A stretch of DNA of 32,982 nt from Candidatus Peregrinibacteria bacterium (lineage in GTDB: Bacteria > Patescibacteriota > Gracilibacteria > CAIRYL01): positions 1 to 32,982 of the forward strand of contig JACRHZ010000048.1 of assembly GCA_016220175.1 (NCBI GenBank), in the 5' to 3' direction. The notes under the pieces were generated by a model, which was given only the letters and a program-made list of their open reading frames with translations, was not told the origin of the DNA and searched no databases. This document shows, one piece after another, positions 21,987-29,812 of the stretch (positions are counted from its first letter, which is position 1; each line of letters starts with the position of its first letter). The translations under genes were made by a program, and so were the position numbers.

Positions 21987-22045
21987 GTGGGTGAGGCGGG
22001 GATTGAACCCGCGGCCAACTCCGCTAAAGCGGAGCTGCTCTACCA
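21985..22045 (-). pseudogene. Broken tRNA-Lys copy with a palindromic repeat as anticodon arm
   Basis: The 3' CCA, discriminator, acceptor 3' strand, full T arm and the second half of the D arm match tRNA-Lys at 22180-22254 base for base: 37 bases at one end and 11 at the other. Between them the anticodon arm of the real gene is replaced by CTCCGCTTTAGCGGAG, the dispersed repeat core. The 5' acceptor strand and first half of the D arm are gone (GGATACACTTATATCA instead), so the acceptor stem cannot form. The loop contains TTT but has the wrong size. It is not a working tRNA; it could be a relic, or a structured RNA in its own right. Confidence 0.8.
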
Positions 22046-22179
22046 TGATATAAGTGTATCCATCTTTCAATATGCCCCCCTTTCTTGGTATTCCTTTCAA
22101 GAGTTCTGGCTTCCTCGAGAGTTTTTATTTCTTGAACATATTAGGATATATACAAATGGCATGTAAATGAACAAAATTT

Positions 22180-22254
22180 TGGTGGGTGAGGCGGGGATTG
22201 AACCCGCGGCCAATAGCTTAAAAGGCTACTGCTCTACCACTGAGCTACTCACCC
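22180..22254 (-). tRNA. tRNA-Lys (anticodon UUU), CCA encoded
   Basis: On the minus strand the acceptor GGGTGAG (22254-22248) pairs with CTCACCC, followed by A and CCA (22182-22180). The anticodon stem GTAGC/GCTAT carries loop CTTTTAA, giving TTT. The T arm GCGGG-TTCAATC-CCCGC is complete. A partial copy lies 134 bases downstream. Confidence 0.97.
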
Positions 22255-22310
22255 ACAAAAAAGCCATGAGAGTGTATACGAATTCTGAGTCCATCGCAAT
22301 TTTTTTTGAG

Positions 22311-22874
22311 CTATTCCTCCCCTCTTGCAAAAAGACTTGAAAAAGTAAAAACAACTGCTGGGAGCGCGAACCATAAACTATAGTTCTCGACCATAGTTCT
22401 CACAAGAGACGATTGCTCGGCTATGGAAACAATGGGGCTTTCTGCAAGTACTGCTGATGCTCCCAAAATACTCACTCCTGATATGTATACGAGAATAGTG
22501 CTGATCGTAAGAGCGGCACTCATGATTCCATATGCTCCCGTGAGAAAGAGAGAAATAAATTTTGACTGATCTTGATGCAATTCAATGTGAAATGCTCCGC
22601 GAGTAGTTAAGAGAACGGTAAGAAAGACGAAAATCGAAATTTTGAGGAGAATAAATCCAGTGCTATCCGTTTGGACCACAAGAACCTTAAGAACTGGATC
22701 TGCGCCAAAAAAGTACGTTTGGAGAAGATTCCCAGCTCCATCTGCCGCAAGTATGGCCATGTAAGAACTGAGTATTACCTTCATGGTCTGGCTTTTTCCA
22801 ATTACAAAACTGTACGCGACAATGATGAGGAAAAAGACACCAATAAAGAGATTCCAGGAGAGAGTGACGTCCAT
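22311..22874 (-). CDS. Hypothetical membrane protein
   Basis: The 187-residue protein has about five helices: residues 7-26, 33-52, 76-94, 108-132 and 165-182. Features are VIGKSQTMK after the first helix and MAILAADGAGNLLQTYFF. The N-terminal pattern (a helix, a short basic turn, then a helix with a small-residue motif) recalls CvpA-type proteins but is not close enough to name. It is preceded by a good promoter and lies alone between tRNA-Lys and the end of the lysine operon. Confidence 0.72.
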   Translation of the reverse strand: MDVTLSWNLFIGVFFLIIVAYSFVIGKSQTMKVILSSYMAILAADGAGNLLQTYFFGADPVLKVLVVQTDSTGFILLKISIFVFLTVLLTTRGAFHIELHQDQSKFISLFLTGAYGIMSAALTISTILVYISGVSILGASAVLAESPIVSIAEQSSLVRTMVENYSLWFALPAVVFTFSSLFARGEE

Positions 22875-22913
22875 GTGAGCAGAGGAAAAGAACCTTTTCT
22901 TTTTCTGGGCGAA

Positions 22914-22943
22914 ATTGTATCACTCATGTCGAGAAGAGAACAA
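22914..22943 (-). promoter_or_regulatory. Promoter of the hypothetical membrane protein
   Basis: On the minus strand TTGTTC (22943-22938) and TACAAT (22919-22914) are 18 bases apart, with TGA as an extended -10. Confidence 0.6.
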
Positions 22944-23004
22944 CAGGTTTTCTGCGAAGCATTTTTCTGCGAAACATATGCGCAATTTTTTATAAATGTG
23001 AGAA

Positions 23005-24195
23005 TCACAGTACCTTCAGTCTCTCCGTTGCTTCTTCTATTTCTTCCATGGTGGGCATCAGGGCAAAACGGACATATCCATTCCCTGGATTAACGCCACC
23101 AGTGCATTCATCAGAAATCAGGCTTCCGGGAGTAACCACAATCGCAATATTTGGATCGAGGAGTTTTTCTGCAAATTCCACATCGCTCATCCCGCTCGGA
23201 ACTTTTTGCCAAATGTAAAATGTTGCATCAGGTTCAGCAACATCAAGTCTCATATTTCGAAGTGCTTTCGTGAGGATATTTCGTTTTTTGAAATACATTT
23301 TTCTCATACTCTCAACATGATCATCATCTTTCAGCGCGAGAATTCCGGCTTCCTGCATAATTGATGGCGTTCCAGAATCAATGTGAGTTTTCAGGTTTTT
23401 ATAGATGCTGATAATACGTGCATCGCCACACATAAATCCGACACGATAACCGGTCATATTATTTCTTTTGCTGAGTGAATAAAACGCCACGATTCCCTCA
23501 CGCGCCACTTCTAAAATCGAAATTGGTTTTTTTTCAAAATAAATGTCGATATAGCATCCTTCATCTGCCGCAATGATGATGTCGTGTTTTTTTGCCCAAG
23601 CAATAAGTGCTTGATAATAAGTTCTCTCGGCAATAGCGCCCGTGGGAGAATTCGGATAATTGATCCAAATGATTTTCGCTTTCTGACAGATTTCTTCTGG
23701 GATCGATTCATAATTGATAAGAAATTTATTGTGTGCGAGCAGCGGAACAAAATACGGCTCTCCTCCAGCAAGAATTGTCCCCGTTTTGTATGGAGGATAT
23801 CCAGGGGAAGGGCAAATCACGATATCACCGGGATTCAAAAATGCGAGTGGGAAATTAAAAACTGACTCTTTGGAACCAATACTGGAGCAAATTTCTGTTT
23901 CTGGATCGAGCTCGACTTGAAAACGCCTCTTCATATATTCCACTGCTGCTTCACGAAAATTTTGATTTCCGGTATAAAATGGATATCCAGTTCGAGCATG
24001 TTTTTCTCCAAACTTTTGAAGATTTTGAATCACAAAGTCGGGAGTTGGTTCTGTCGGGTCTCCAACTCCAAAATCTATCGGAGACTTCGCTGTGCCTTTT
24101 TGTGCAGCTTTTTTCAGTGCAGCAACTTTTTTATTGATCTCCGCGAAAGCGTAGGGCTTAATATTTTGCAGACGATCAGAACGAGCTAGAAGCAT
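23005..24195 (-). CDS. dapL: LL-diaminopimelate aminotransferase-like enzyme
   Basis: The 396-residue protein is a fold-type I PLP aminotransferase. Key pieces are DFGVGDPTEPTPDF near residue 41, the Y-P-YTGN segment near 75, WINYPNSPTGA near 173, ADEGCYIDIYF near 210, the PLP lysine in SLSKRNNMTGYRVG near 243, and YVRFALMP near the end. It closes an operon for lysine that has no dapD/dapC/dapE genes, so direct amination of tetrahydrodipicolinate by a DapL-type enzyme is the simplest route. That role is inferred from context; the family also contains aspartate and alanine aminotransferases. A word-repeat gap of 66 bases separates it from lysA. Confidence 0.8.
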   Translation of the reverse strand: MLLARSDRLQNIKPYAFAEINKKVAALKKAAQKGTAKSPIDFGVGDPTEPTPDFVIQNLQKFGEKHARTGYPFYTGNQNFREAAVEYMKRRFQVELDPETEICSSIGSKESVFNFPLAFLNPGDIVICPSPGYPPYKTGTILAGGEPYFVPLLAHNKFLINYESIPEEICQKAKIIWINYPNSPTGAIAERTYYQALIAWAKKHDIIIAADEGCYIDIYFEKKPISILEVAREGIVAFYSLSKRNNMTGYRVGFMCGDARIISIYKNLKTHIDSGTPSIMQEAGILALKDDDHVESMRKMYFKKRNILTKALRNMRLDVAEPDATFYIWQKVPSGMSDVEFAEKLLDPNIAIVVTPGSLISDECTGGVNPGNGYVRFALMPTMEEIEEATERLKVL

Positions 24196-24200
24196 AAGAA

Positions 24201-24256
24201 GATTTTAGATTTTAAATTTTGGATTTTAGATTCATGGAAAATAAGAATCTAAAATT
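24201..24256. repeat. AT-rich word palindrome between lysA and dapL
   Basis: GATTTTAGATTTTAAATTTT then GGATTTTAGATTC on the left faces GAATCTAAAATTTCG on the right, around CATGGAAAATAA. The words match those at 18531-18566. It fills the gap between the two genes. Confidence 0.65.
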
Positions 24257-24261
24257 TCGAA

Positions 24262-25494
24262 TCATTCGAAGTTCAAAGTCGCAAATAAATCTTCAATTGT
24301 TTCCGATCTCCTAATCTGGCGAAATTTTCCGTCAGTTTGGAGAAGATATTCAGCATGTTTCATCCGACCATTATAATTGTGTCCCATAGCATAAGCGTGT
24401 GCTCCACAATTATGAATTACGACAACATCTCCAATATTTGAAATTGGAAGAATACGATCTTGAGCGAATTGATCATTATTTTCACAAATTCTTCCGACCA
24501 CGGAAACTTTTTCTTCCGAAGACGTAGAATTCAAGACAGAAATATGATGATATGCTCCATAAATCGATGGTCTTGGCATATCGTTGCTACTCGCATCAAT
24601 TCCCACAAAGGTCTTGTAACTTTCCTTGCGAAGAAGTATTCGAGAAATGAGCCACCCCGCATCAGCGGTAATGTACCTCCCCGGTTCTGCCATAAGCCGT
24701 GGCTGTTTCAGCGAATATTTTTCACAAGAATCCGTAATAACCTTGTGAATTTCTTTTGCGATTGCATTCATATCAAGACTTTTTTCCTCAGGCGCATAAG
24801 GAACTCCAAATCCTCCGCCAATATTCATAAATTCTATTTCGATCCCAGTTTGTGAATGTATTTCTGCCACGACTTCAAACAATTTTTGTACGACTTTTGG
24901 AAAATGTGAGGCATCAAGAATATTACTTCCCGTCATCATATGAATTCCGAATTTCTGAATTCCTAATTTTTTGGCTGCAGAATAAGCCTCTGCCGCTTTT
25001 TCAAATGGCATTCCAAATTTTGCATCTGGACCAGCCACTACAAGACTTTTCATTCCCCCATTTCCAATTCCTGGATTTATTCGAAATGAAAGCGTTTCTG
25101 GAACGCCGATTTTTTCAAGAAATGGAATCATGCTGATATCATCGAGATTGAGCACAAGTCCCTGTTTTTTCGCATATTCCAATTCTTCAGGAGGAGTATA
25201 ATTTCCGGTGTACATTCCGTGAGCATTCAGTTTTTTAGCGAGAAACACTTCCGATGGACTTGAAGTATCAAGATAAAATCCTTCTTCGAGAATAATTTTG
25301 AGAATTTCAGGATTTGGATTCGCTTTTACCGCATAAAAAGGCTGAAAATCTGGGAAATATTCACGAAATGCTTCTCTGTACCTTCGACAATTTTCCCGGA
25401 TTTTCGCTTCTGAATAGAGAAAAAATGGTGTTTTAAACTGCTCAGCAGCGGTCAGAATTTCATTTTTTGGAAGGCGAAGAACATGAGGGTTCAT
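24262..25494 (-). CDS. lysA: Diaminopimelate decarboxylase
   Basis: The 410-residue protein is a fold-type III PLP enzyme that turns meso-diaminopimelate into lysine. The PLP lysine is K57 in FYAVKANPNP. HMMTGSNI near 185 and MNIGGGFGVPY near 223 bind the phosphate, MAEPGRYIT near 275 follows, and VVIHNCGAHAYAMGHNYN near 358 is the substrate-binding C-terminal motif, with Cys and the adjacent residues as expected. Length is normal. It starts four bases after the dapA stop. Confidence 0.94.
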   Translation of the reverse strand: MNPHVLRLPKNEILTAAEQFKTPFFLYSEAKIRENCRRYREAFREYFPDFQPFYAVKANPNPEILKIILEEGFYLDTSSPSEVFLAKKLNAHGMYTGNYTPPEELEYAKKQGLVLNLDDISMIPFLEKIGVPETLSFRINPGIGNGGMKSLVVAGPDAKFGMPFEKAAEAYSAAKKLGIQKFGIHMMTGSNILDASHFPKVVQKLFEVVAEIHSQTGIEIEFMNIGGGFGVPYAPEEKSLDMNAIAKEIHKVITDSCEKYSLKQPRLMAEPGRYITADAGWLISRILLRKESYKTFVGIDASSNDMPRPSIYGAYHHISVLNSTSSEEKVSVVGRICENNDQFAQDRILPISNIGDVVVIHNCGAHAYAMGHNYNGRMKHAEYLLQTDGKFRQIRRSETIEDLFATLNFE

Positions 25495-25498
25495 ATGA

Positions 25499-26386
25499 TC
25501 AAATGAGGGAATAAGAATGCATCATTGTATCAAGAATTTTTTGAGATTCTTCACTTGGTTCACACATCGGCAGTCGGTATTGTAATTCACAAAGCCCTAT
25601 TTTTGATACTACATATTTCACGGGAATCGGATTTGTCTCAAGAAAGAGTTTTCCGAACATATCTCGCAAATACGTATCGATTTTTTCCGCTTCTTCGAAG
25701 TTTCCCGAAAGAGCACAGTTCACCATTTCTGAAATTTCTTTTGGAACAATGTTACTCGCAACAGAAATAACACCATCGCCGCCCATTTTCATGACTTCAA
25801 GAGTGAGTCCATCATCACCAGAAAGAACGGTAAAATCGTCCGGACGGTTTTTAATCACTTCGCGAATTTGGTCGAGATCTCCGCTCGCTTCTTTTACTCC
25901 TTGGATCATTTCGTGCTCAGCAATCACCATCAGTGTTTCGGTCGACATATTCACTCCAGTTCTTCCTTTGATATTGTAGACAATAATGGGAAGTCCAACA
26001 TTTGCGACTTCCAAAAAATGTCTTCGGAGTCCTTCTTGAGTCGGTTTATTATAATATGGACACACGACGAGACAGCAATCCGCTCCGGCTTTTTTGGCAA
26101 ATTCTGTGTGGAGAATGGCTTCGTGAGTTGAGTTGCTCCCAGTTCCCGCCATTACCAGGACTTTTCCATGGGCTTCTTCCTCACAGATTTCGAAGACATT
26201 TGGATCTTCATGAATGCCATTCGTGGTAGGAGATTCTCCAGTGGTACCAAGCGGAACAATTCCAGTGACACCATTTGCAATTTGTCTTTTTACGAGCTTT
26301 CGAAGAGCTTCTTCATCAATACTTCCGTTCTTTTGGAAAGGAGTGATAAGAGCAGTCCATGTGCCGGCGTATGTTCGTGTGTTCAT
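25499..26386 (-). CDS. dapA: 4-Hydroxy-tetrahydrodipicolinate synthase
   Basis: The 295-residue protein condenses pyruvate with aspartate semialdehyde. The Schiff-base lysine is K165 in GVKEASGDL. The Thr pair of the proton relay is in PLGTTGESPT (45-54), and the catalytic Tyr is Y137 in VYNIKGRTGVN. The usual motif there is YNxPxRTG; this protein has K where Pro is expected. ALITPF and the tail are normal. Length matches the family (about 290). The gene is separated from dapB by a word-palindrome gap and nearly touches lysA. Confidence 0.94.
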   Translation of the reverse strand: MNTRTYAGTWTALITPFQKNGSIDEEALRKLVKRQIANGVTGIVPLGTTGESPTTNGIHEDPNVFEICEEEAHGKVLVMAGTGSNSTHEAILHTEFAKKAGADCCLVVCPYYNKPTQEGLRRHFLEVANVGLPIIVYNIKGRTGVNMSTETLMVIAEHEMIQGVKEASGDLDQIREVIKNRPDDFTVLSGDDGLTLEVMKMGGDGVISVASNIVPKEISEMVNCALSGNFEEAEKIDTYLRDMFGKLFLETNPIPVKYVVSKIGLCELQYRLPMCEPSEESQKILDTMMHSYSLI

Positions 26387-26399
26387 GGGAAGAGATAAA

Positions 26400-26537
26400 A
26401 AAATTTTAAATTTTGAATTCTGAATTTTGAATTACATTTGAAATTATAAAGAGTTCACGGGTGAAATAAGGCTGGAGTGAAGGAGAAAAATCCTCTCTAA
26501 AAAATTTAAAATTTATAATTTAAAATTCAAAATTTCT
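26400..26537. repeat. AT-rich word palindrome spanning the dapB stop
   Basis: AAATTTTAAATTTTGAATTC and TGAATTTTGAATTAC lie on one side, AAATTTAAAATTTATAATTT and AAAATTCAAAATTTC on the other; they are complementary with one-word offsets. The core holds GAGAAAAATCCTCTC and GGCTGGAGTGAAGG. The arm runs into dapB, so the last six residues of DapB (ILNFKL) are encoded by the repeat. Confidence 0.7.
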
Positions 26538-27268
26538 CTGAGGTAGTCCTCCATCTCAAAATATCCCTTCTTTCCCTGAAGCCATTCAGCAGCTTTCACG
26601 GCGCCGAGTGCATATCCATCACGGTTTCGCGCTTCATGAGTAATGAGAATTTTATCCGCGGCAGAATCGAATCCAATTGTGTGTGCAAAATTCACCACTC
26701 CTCCACGAACAGAAGAGAAATGAATTTCGTCATCTTCACGGCGACGATCGAGTTTTTCCTCCACAATAGATTTTTTTCTGGGAATATTTTCCAAGAGAAT
26801 TTTTTCCAAAGTTTTTGTTGTTCCAGAAGGCGAATCCGATTTATTACAATGATGAATTTCATGTCCCCAAATATCATACTCATCAAAAGCACCTATTAGT
26901 TTTGCAGTCTCAGCAATGATGCGAAAATAGAGATGTATTCCAAGAGAAAAGTTCGAAGACCAGAGAAATCCTATTTTTCCAGATTCAATTTGTTTTCGAA
27001 TTTCTGGAAGTTTTTCATACCACCCCGTGGTTCCTACAAGAAGGCTTACTTCTGACTTAAGGCAGATTTTAATATTTTTCTGAACTGCAAAACCGTGAGA
27101 AAAATCGAGTACGAGGTTAATTCCCAAAAGTGCTTCGGGGATAATTTCCCGAAAATTTGCTTCCGGCGCATTTGGATCTATAATCGCTGAAACAATGTGT
27201 CCTCTCTCAAGAGCAATCCGATGAATCGATTTTCCCATTGAGCCGTAACCAAGAAGTGCAATGTTCAT
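26513..27268 (-). CDS. dapB: 4-Hydroxy-tetrahydrodipicolinate reductase
   Basis: The 251-residue protein reduces the DapA product with NAD(P)H. The Rossmann start is MNIALLGYGSMGKSIHR. VLDFSHGFAV near 79 and GTTGWYE near 98 follow, then the catalytic EIHHCNKSDSPSGTTKTLE near 140, with the His pair and Lys, and FAHTIGFDSA near 200. The enzyme is a little shorter than the usual 265-275. The frame is open six codons further to 27286, but homology begins at MNIALLGYG. The C-terminal residues come from an AT-rich repeat arm. The gene follows asd after 40 bases. Confidence 0.93.
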   Translation of the reverse strand: MNIALLGYGSMGKSIHRIALERGHIVSAIIDPNAPEANFREIIPEALLGINLVLDFSHGFAVQKNIKICLKSEVSLLVGTTGWYEKLPEIRKQIESGKIGFLWSSNFSLGIHLYFRIIAETAKLIGAFDEYDIWGHEIHHCNKSDSPSGTTKTLEKILLENIPRKKSIVEEKLDRRREDDEIHFSSVRGGVVNFAHTIGFDSAADKILITHEARNRDGYALGAVKAAEWLQGKKGYFEMEDYLREILNFKL

Positions 27269-27308
27269 AGAAAAATAAAAAATCAAAAAAAAGAAAAATT
27301 TAAGTTTT

Positions 27309-28343
27309 TTATTTCAAAAATAATTCTGCAATTTTTACCGCATTGAGAGCGGCTCCTCTGAGAAGCTGATCTCCAGAAATAAAAAATTCGAGTCCATGAT
27401 CGCCAAATATGAGATTTTGCCGAATTCGTCCAACTTCCACATCATGTTTTCCGGAAGCATGAATTGGCATCGGATAGATATTCTGTTTCGGATCGTCACG
27501 AAGAACGACTCCAGGAGTTTTCTCAAGAATTTTCCGAGCGGAATTGGGATCAATTTGATGTTCAGTTTCAATGACGATGGATTCACTGTGAGCGCGAAGA
27601 GTAGGAATACGAACTGCAGTACAGGAAATTTTCAAGGATTCATCTCCAAAAATTTTGCAAAGTTCCCATGCAACTTTCATTTCTTCTTTCGTGTAGCCAT
27701 TTTCCTGAAAACTATCAATGTGAGGAATGATATTAAATGCAATTTGATGTGAAAAATATCTACCCTGAACAGGATTTTCTTGAATTTTTTCAAAATCACC
27801 TTTGCAATGATCGAGCACGGTCTTTGTTTGATCAATAAGTTCCTGCATTCCTTTTGCTCCAGCTCCAGACGTTGCTTGATATGTACTCATAAGAATTTTT
27901 TTGAGTCCAAATTTTTGATGAAGTGGCCAAAGGACCATTGCGGCAATTGCAGTCGTACAATTCGGATTGCTGATGACTCCAGAGTGATGTTTTGCGAATT
28001 TTGAGTTAATTTCGGGAATTACGAGTGGAACATCATTTTCGTATCGAAATGCAGAAGAGTTGTCGATCATGAGGCAATTCTTTTGAATGACTTTTTCTCT
28101 CCACATTTTACTCACGTCGTTTCCAGCGGAAAAAAGAGCGATATCGCTCTCCTCGAAAATTTCTTCTGAAAGTGTCTCGAGTGGCAATCCTCCAAATGGA
28201 GTTTCTATCATTTTCCCCACAGATTTTTCCGAAGCTATGAGTCGGAGTTTCCCCACCGGAAAATGAAGTTGGTGAAGGCAGGAAATCATTTCATGTCCAA
28301 CTGCTCCCGTGGCGCCAACAATAACTATATTTTTTGAATTCAT
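27309..28343 (-). CDS. asd: Aspartate-semialdehyde dehydrogenase
   Basis: The 344-residue protein reduces aspartyl phosphate to the semialdehyde with NADPH. The nucleotide motif VGATGAVGHEM lies at 9-19, and the active cysteine is C129 in SNPNCTTAIAA. QATSGAGAKGM lies near 165 and the catalytic His is in TLRAHSESIVIE near 251. Length is normal. Its ATG overlaps the lysC stop in ATGA, so the two are translationally coupled. Confidence 0.95.
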   Translation of the reverse strand: MNSKNIVIVGATGAVGHEMISCLHQLHFPVGKLRLIASEKSVGKMIETPFGGLPLETLSEEIFEESDIALFSAGNDVSKMWREKVIQKNCLMIDNSSAFRYENDVPLVIPEINSKFAKHHSGVISNPNCTTAIAAMVLWPLHQKFGLKKILMSTYQATSGAGAKGMQELIDQTKTVLDHCKGDFEKIQENPVQGRYFSHQIAFNIIPHIDSFQENGYTKEEMKVAWELCKIFGDESLKISCTAVRIPTLRAHSESIVIETEHQIDPNSARKILEKTPGVVLRDDPKQNIYPMPIHASGKHDVEVGRIRQNLIFGDHGLEFFISGDQLLRGAALNAVKIAELFLK

Positions 28344-29659
28344 GATTTTGTAAAAAATGCAGAAAAAACTTTTTTTGCAACTTCGGACGCTTCAGATTCA
28401 TTCACGAGAAATGTTACGTTTCTCTGAGATGCTCCTTGAGAGACCATGCGAATAACGTGGTCCGAAACGACAGAAAATAGGCGCGATAAAATTCCCTTCC
28501 CAGTGCCAATGCCATTTCCCACAAGACAAACAATCGCCATATTTGGAAGAATATCCACGCTCGAAAATTTTGCCAGATCTTTCAGAATGTCATCTGGGAG
28601 AGAACTGTCTACAGTTAAAGACACGCTTACTTCAGAAGTCGCAACTACGTCGACAATTACTTCATATTCTGCGAATACCTCAAATATTTTGGCTAAAAAT
28701 CCATGGGCATTGAGCATTCCCGCAGAACAAATCGTAATAATAGAAATTCCTTTTTTGTACGTAACTGATTTTATGGAATCAATTTTTTTGTGAGTAATGA
28801 TTGTTCCCGCTGCTTCTGGATGAAATGTATTCAAAATTCGAACAGGAATATTTTTTTGAATTGCAGGAATAATAGTTTTTGGATGAAGCACTTTTGCTCC
28901 GAAATATGCAAGTTCTCCCGCTTCTTCAAAAGAAAGACTTTGAAGCGGATGGGCTTTTGGGATATTTCTCGGATCTGCATTAAAAATTCCATCCACATCT
29001 GTCCAAATCTGGAGCTCATCTGCGTTCATTGCTGCGGCGAGAATTGCACCAGAGTAGTCACTTCCGCCACGTCCGAGAGTGCTCCGTTGCCCACTTCGTG
29101 ATTGTCCAAGAAAACCAGTGACCACAGGAAGTATCTCCTCAGAAAGTATCGGGTTTATAACAGCTTCAATTGTGGAATTCGTTTTCAAAAAATCTACATT
29201 CGCTTCGCCAAAATTGTCATCAGTAAAAATAATGTCAAAACTGTCTATAGGTTTCGACAAAATTCCGCGTTTTTCGAGGAGAGCCGAAAGAATGATACTG
29301 CTCATTCTCTCCCCAAAGGACAATAATTTATCTTTAGAACTCAGAGACAATTCTCCAAGCATGTGAATTCCCTGAAGGAGTTTTTGCATTTCCGTAAACA
29401 TTGCCTCGAAATTCACCGAAACACCCAAATCCCCGACTATTTTTTCATGGCGATCTCGTATTTCTCGGAATTTTTCCAGAAAAGTACCATGCTGCAACGC
29501 AGCATTTCCAAGCTCAATGAGAACATCGGTTGTTCCTGATGATGCCGAAACTACAGCAATTTTTTCAGCATGTATTTTTTGAAGAATATCAGCAACCGCA
29601 GAAATGGATTTTGCTGTTCCCATGGAAGTGCCTCCGAATTTTGCGACAATACGATTCAT
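28340..29659 (-). CDS. lysC: Monofunctional aspartokinase
   Basis: The 439-residue protein phosphorylates aspartate, the first step to lysine, methionine and threonine. The kinase domain begins VAKFGGTSMGTAKSI and has TLGRGGSDYSGAILAAAMNADELQIWTD near 205-230, with VDGIFNADPR. Two ACT domains follow, one near 300-365 (ITICSAGMLNAHGFLAKIF) and one near 375-439 (AIVCLVGNGIGTGKGILSRLF). The enzyme is therefore probably also under feedback control by an amino acid. The frame is open to 29728, but that stretch overlaps the attenuator terminator, so ATG 29659 (or 29662) is the start. It is the first gene after the Lys-codon leader. Confidence 0.94.
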   Translation of the reverse strand: MNRIVAKFGGTSMGTAKSISAVADILQKIHAEKIAVVSASSGTTDVLIELGNAALQHGTFLEKFREIRDRHEKIVGDLGVSVNFEAMFTEMQKLLQGIHMLGELSLSSKDKLLSFGERMSSIILSALLEKRGILSKPIDSFDIIFTDDNFGEANVDFLKTNSTIEAVINPILSEEILPVVTGFLGQSRSGQRSTLGRGGSDYSGAILAAAMNADELQIWTDVDGIFNADPRNIPKAHPLQSLSFEEAGELAYFGAKVLHPKTIIPAIQKNIPVRILNTFHPEAAGTIITHKKIDSIKSVTYKKGISIITICSAGMLNAHGFLAKIFEVFAEYEVIVDVVATSEVSVSLTVDSSLPDDILKDLAKFSSVDILPNMAIVCLVGNGIGTGKGILSRLFSVVSDHVIRMVSQGASQRNVTFLVNESEASEVAKKVFSAFFTKS

Positions 29660-29672
29660 CATAAGTACAAAT

Positions 29673-29702
29673 AAAAAAATCCGCTCTGAACTCAAAGCGG
29701 AT
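29673..29702 (-). terminator. Intrinsic terminator in the lysC leader (attenuator)
   Basis: On the minus strand ATCCGCTTTGA (29702-29692) pairs with TCAGAGCGGAT (29689-29679), one G-U pair included, and seven T residues follow (29679-29673). It lies between the leader peptide and the lysC start, so it can only act as a conditional terminator. Its 5' arm TCCGCT (29701-29696) can instead pair with AGCGGA at 29745-29740, directly at the leader stop codon. Confidence 0.9.
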
Positions 29703-29743
29703 AGAATATTCAAAAAGTGACAAGGCACAAAGAATTCTCTCCG

Positions 29744-29791
29744 CTAGGAGGTGGACTTCTTTGCCTTCTTTATTTGAGAAACGACGTGCAT
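29744..29791 (-). CDS. Lysine-rich leader peptide of the lysine operon
   Basis: The 15-codon frame reads MHVVSQIKKAKKSTS and stops at TAG. Four of its residues are Lys, arranged KK-A-KK. The frame lies between a consensus promoter (29813-29841) and an intrinsic terminator. Its Lys codons fall in an RNA segment (AAGGCAAAGAA) that can pair with TTCTTTGTGCCTT further on. A ribosome stopped at TAG would cover AGCGGA and let the terminator form; a ribosome starved of Lys-tRNA would stall upstream and leave AGCGGA free to pair with the terminator arm. The design matches classical attenuation (trp, his, thr leaders). Expression has not been shown. Confidence 0.78.
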   Translation of the reverse strand: MHVVSQIKKAKKSTS

Positions 29792-29812
29792 ATGAGAATG
29801 AATACGCGGGAA

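Noticed and set aside
21695-22100. Minus-strand frames over 21695-21910 and 21828-22100
   Set aside because: They read through tRNA-Glu and the tRNA-Lys fragment; no independent coding signal is seen.
22180-22254. Two working tRNA-Lys genes in tandem
   Set aside because: Only this copy can form an acceptor stem; the one at 21985-22045 lacks the 5' strand and has an aberrant anticodon arm.
2436-28342. Recoded UGA (code 25)
   Set aside because: The pilO-like gene, prfA, lysC and purP end in TGA at the expected family length, and the reading frames give no sign of in-frame UGA codons.
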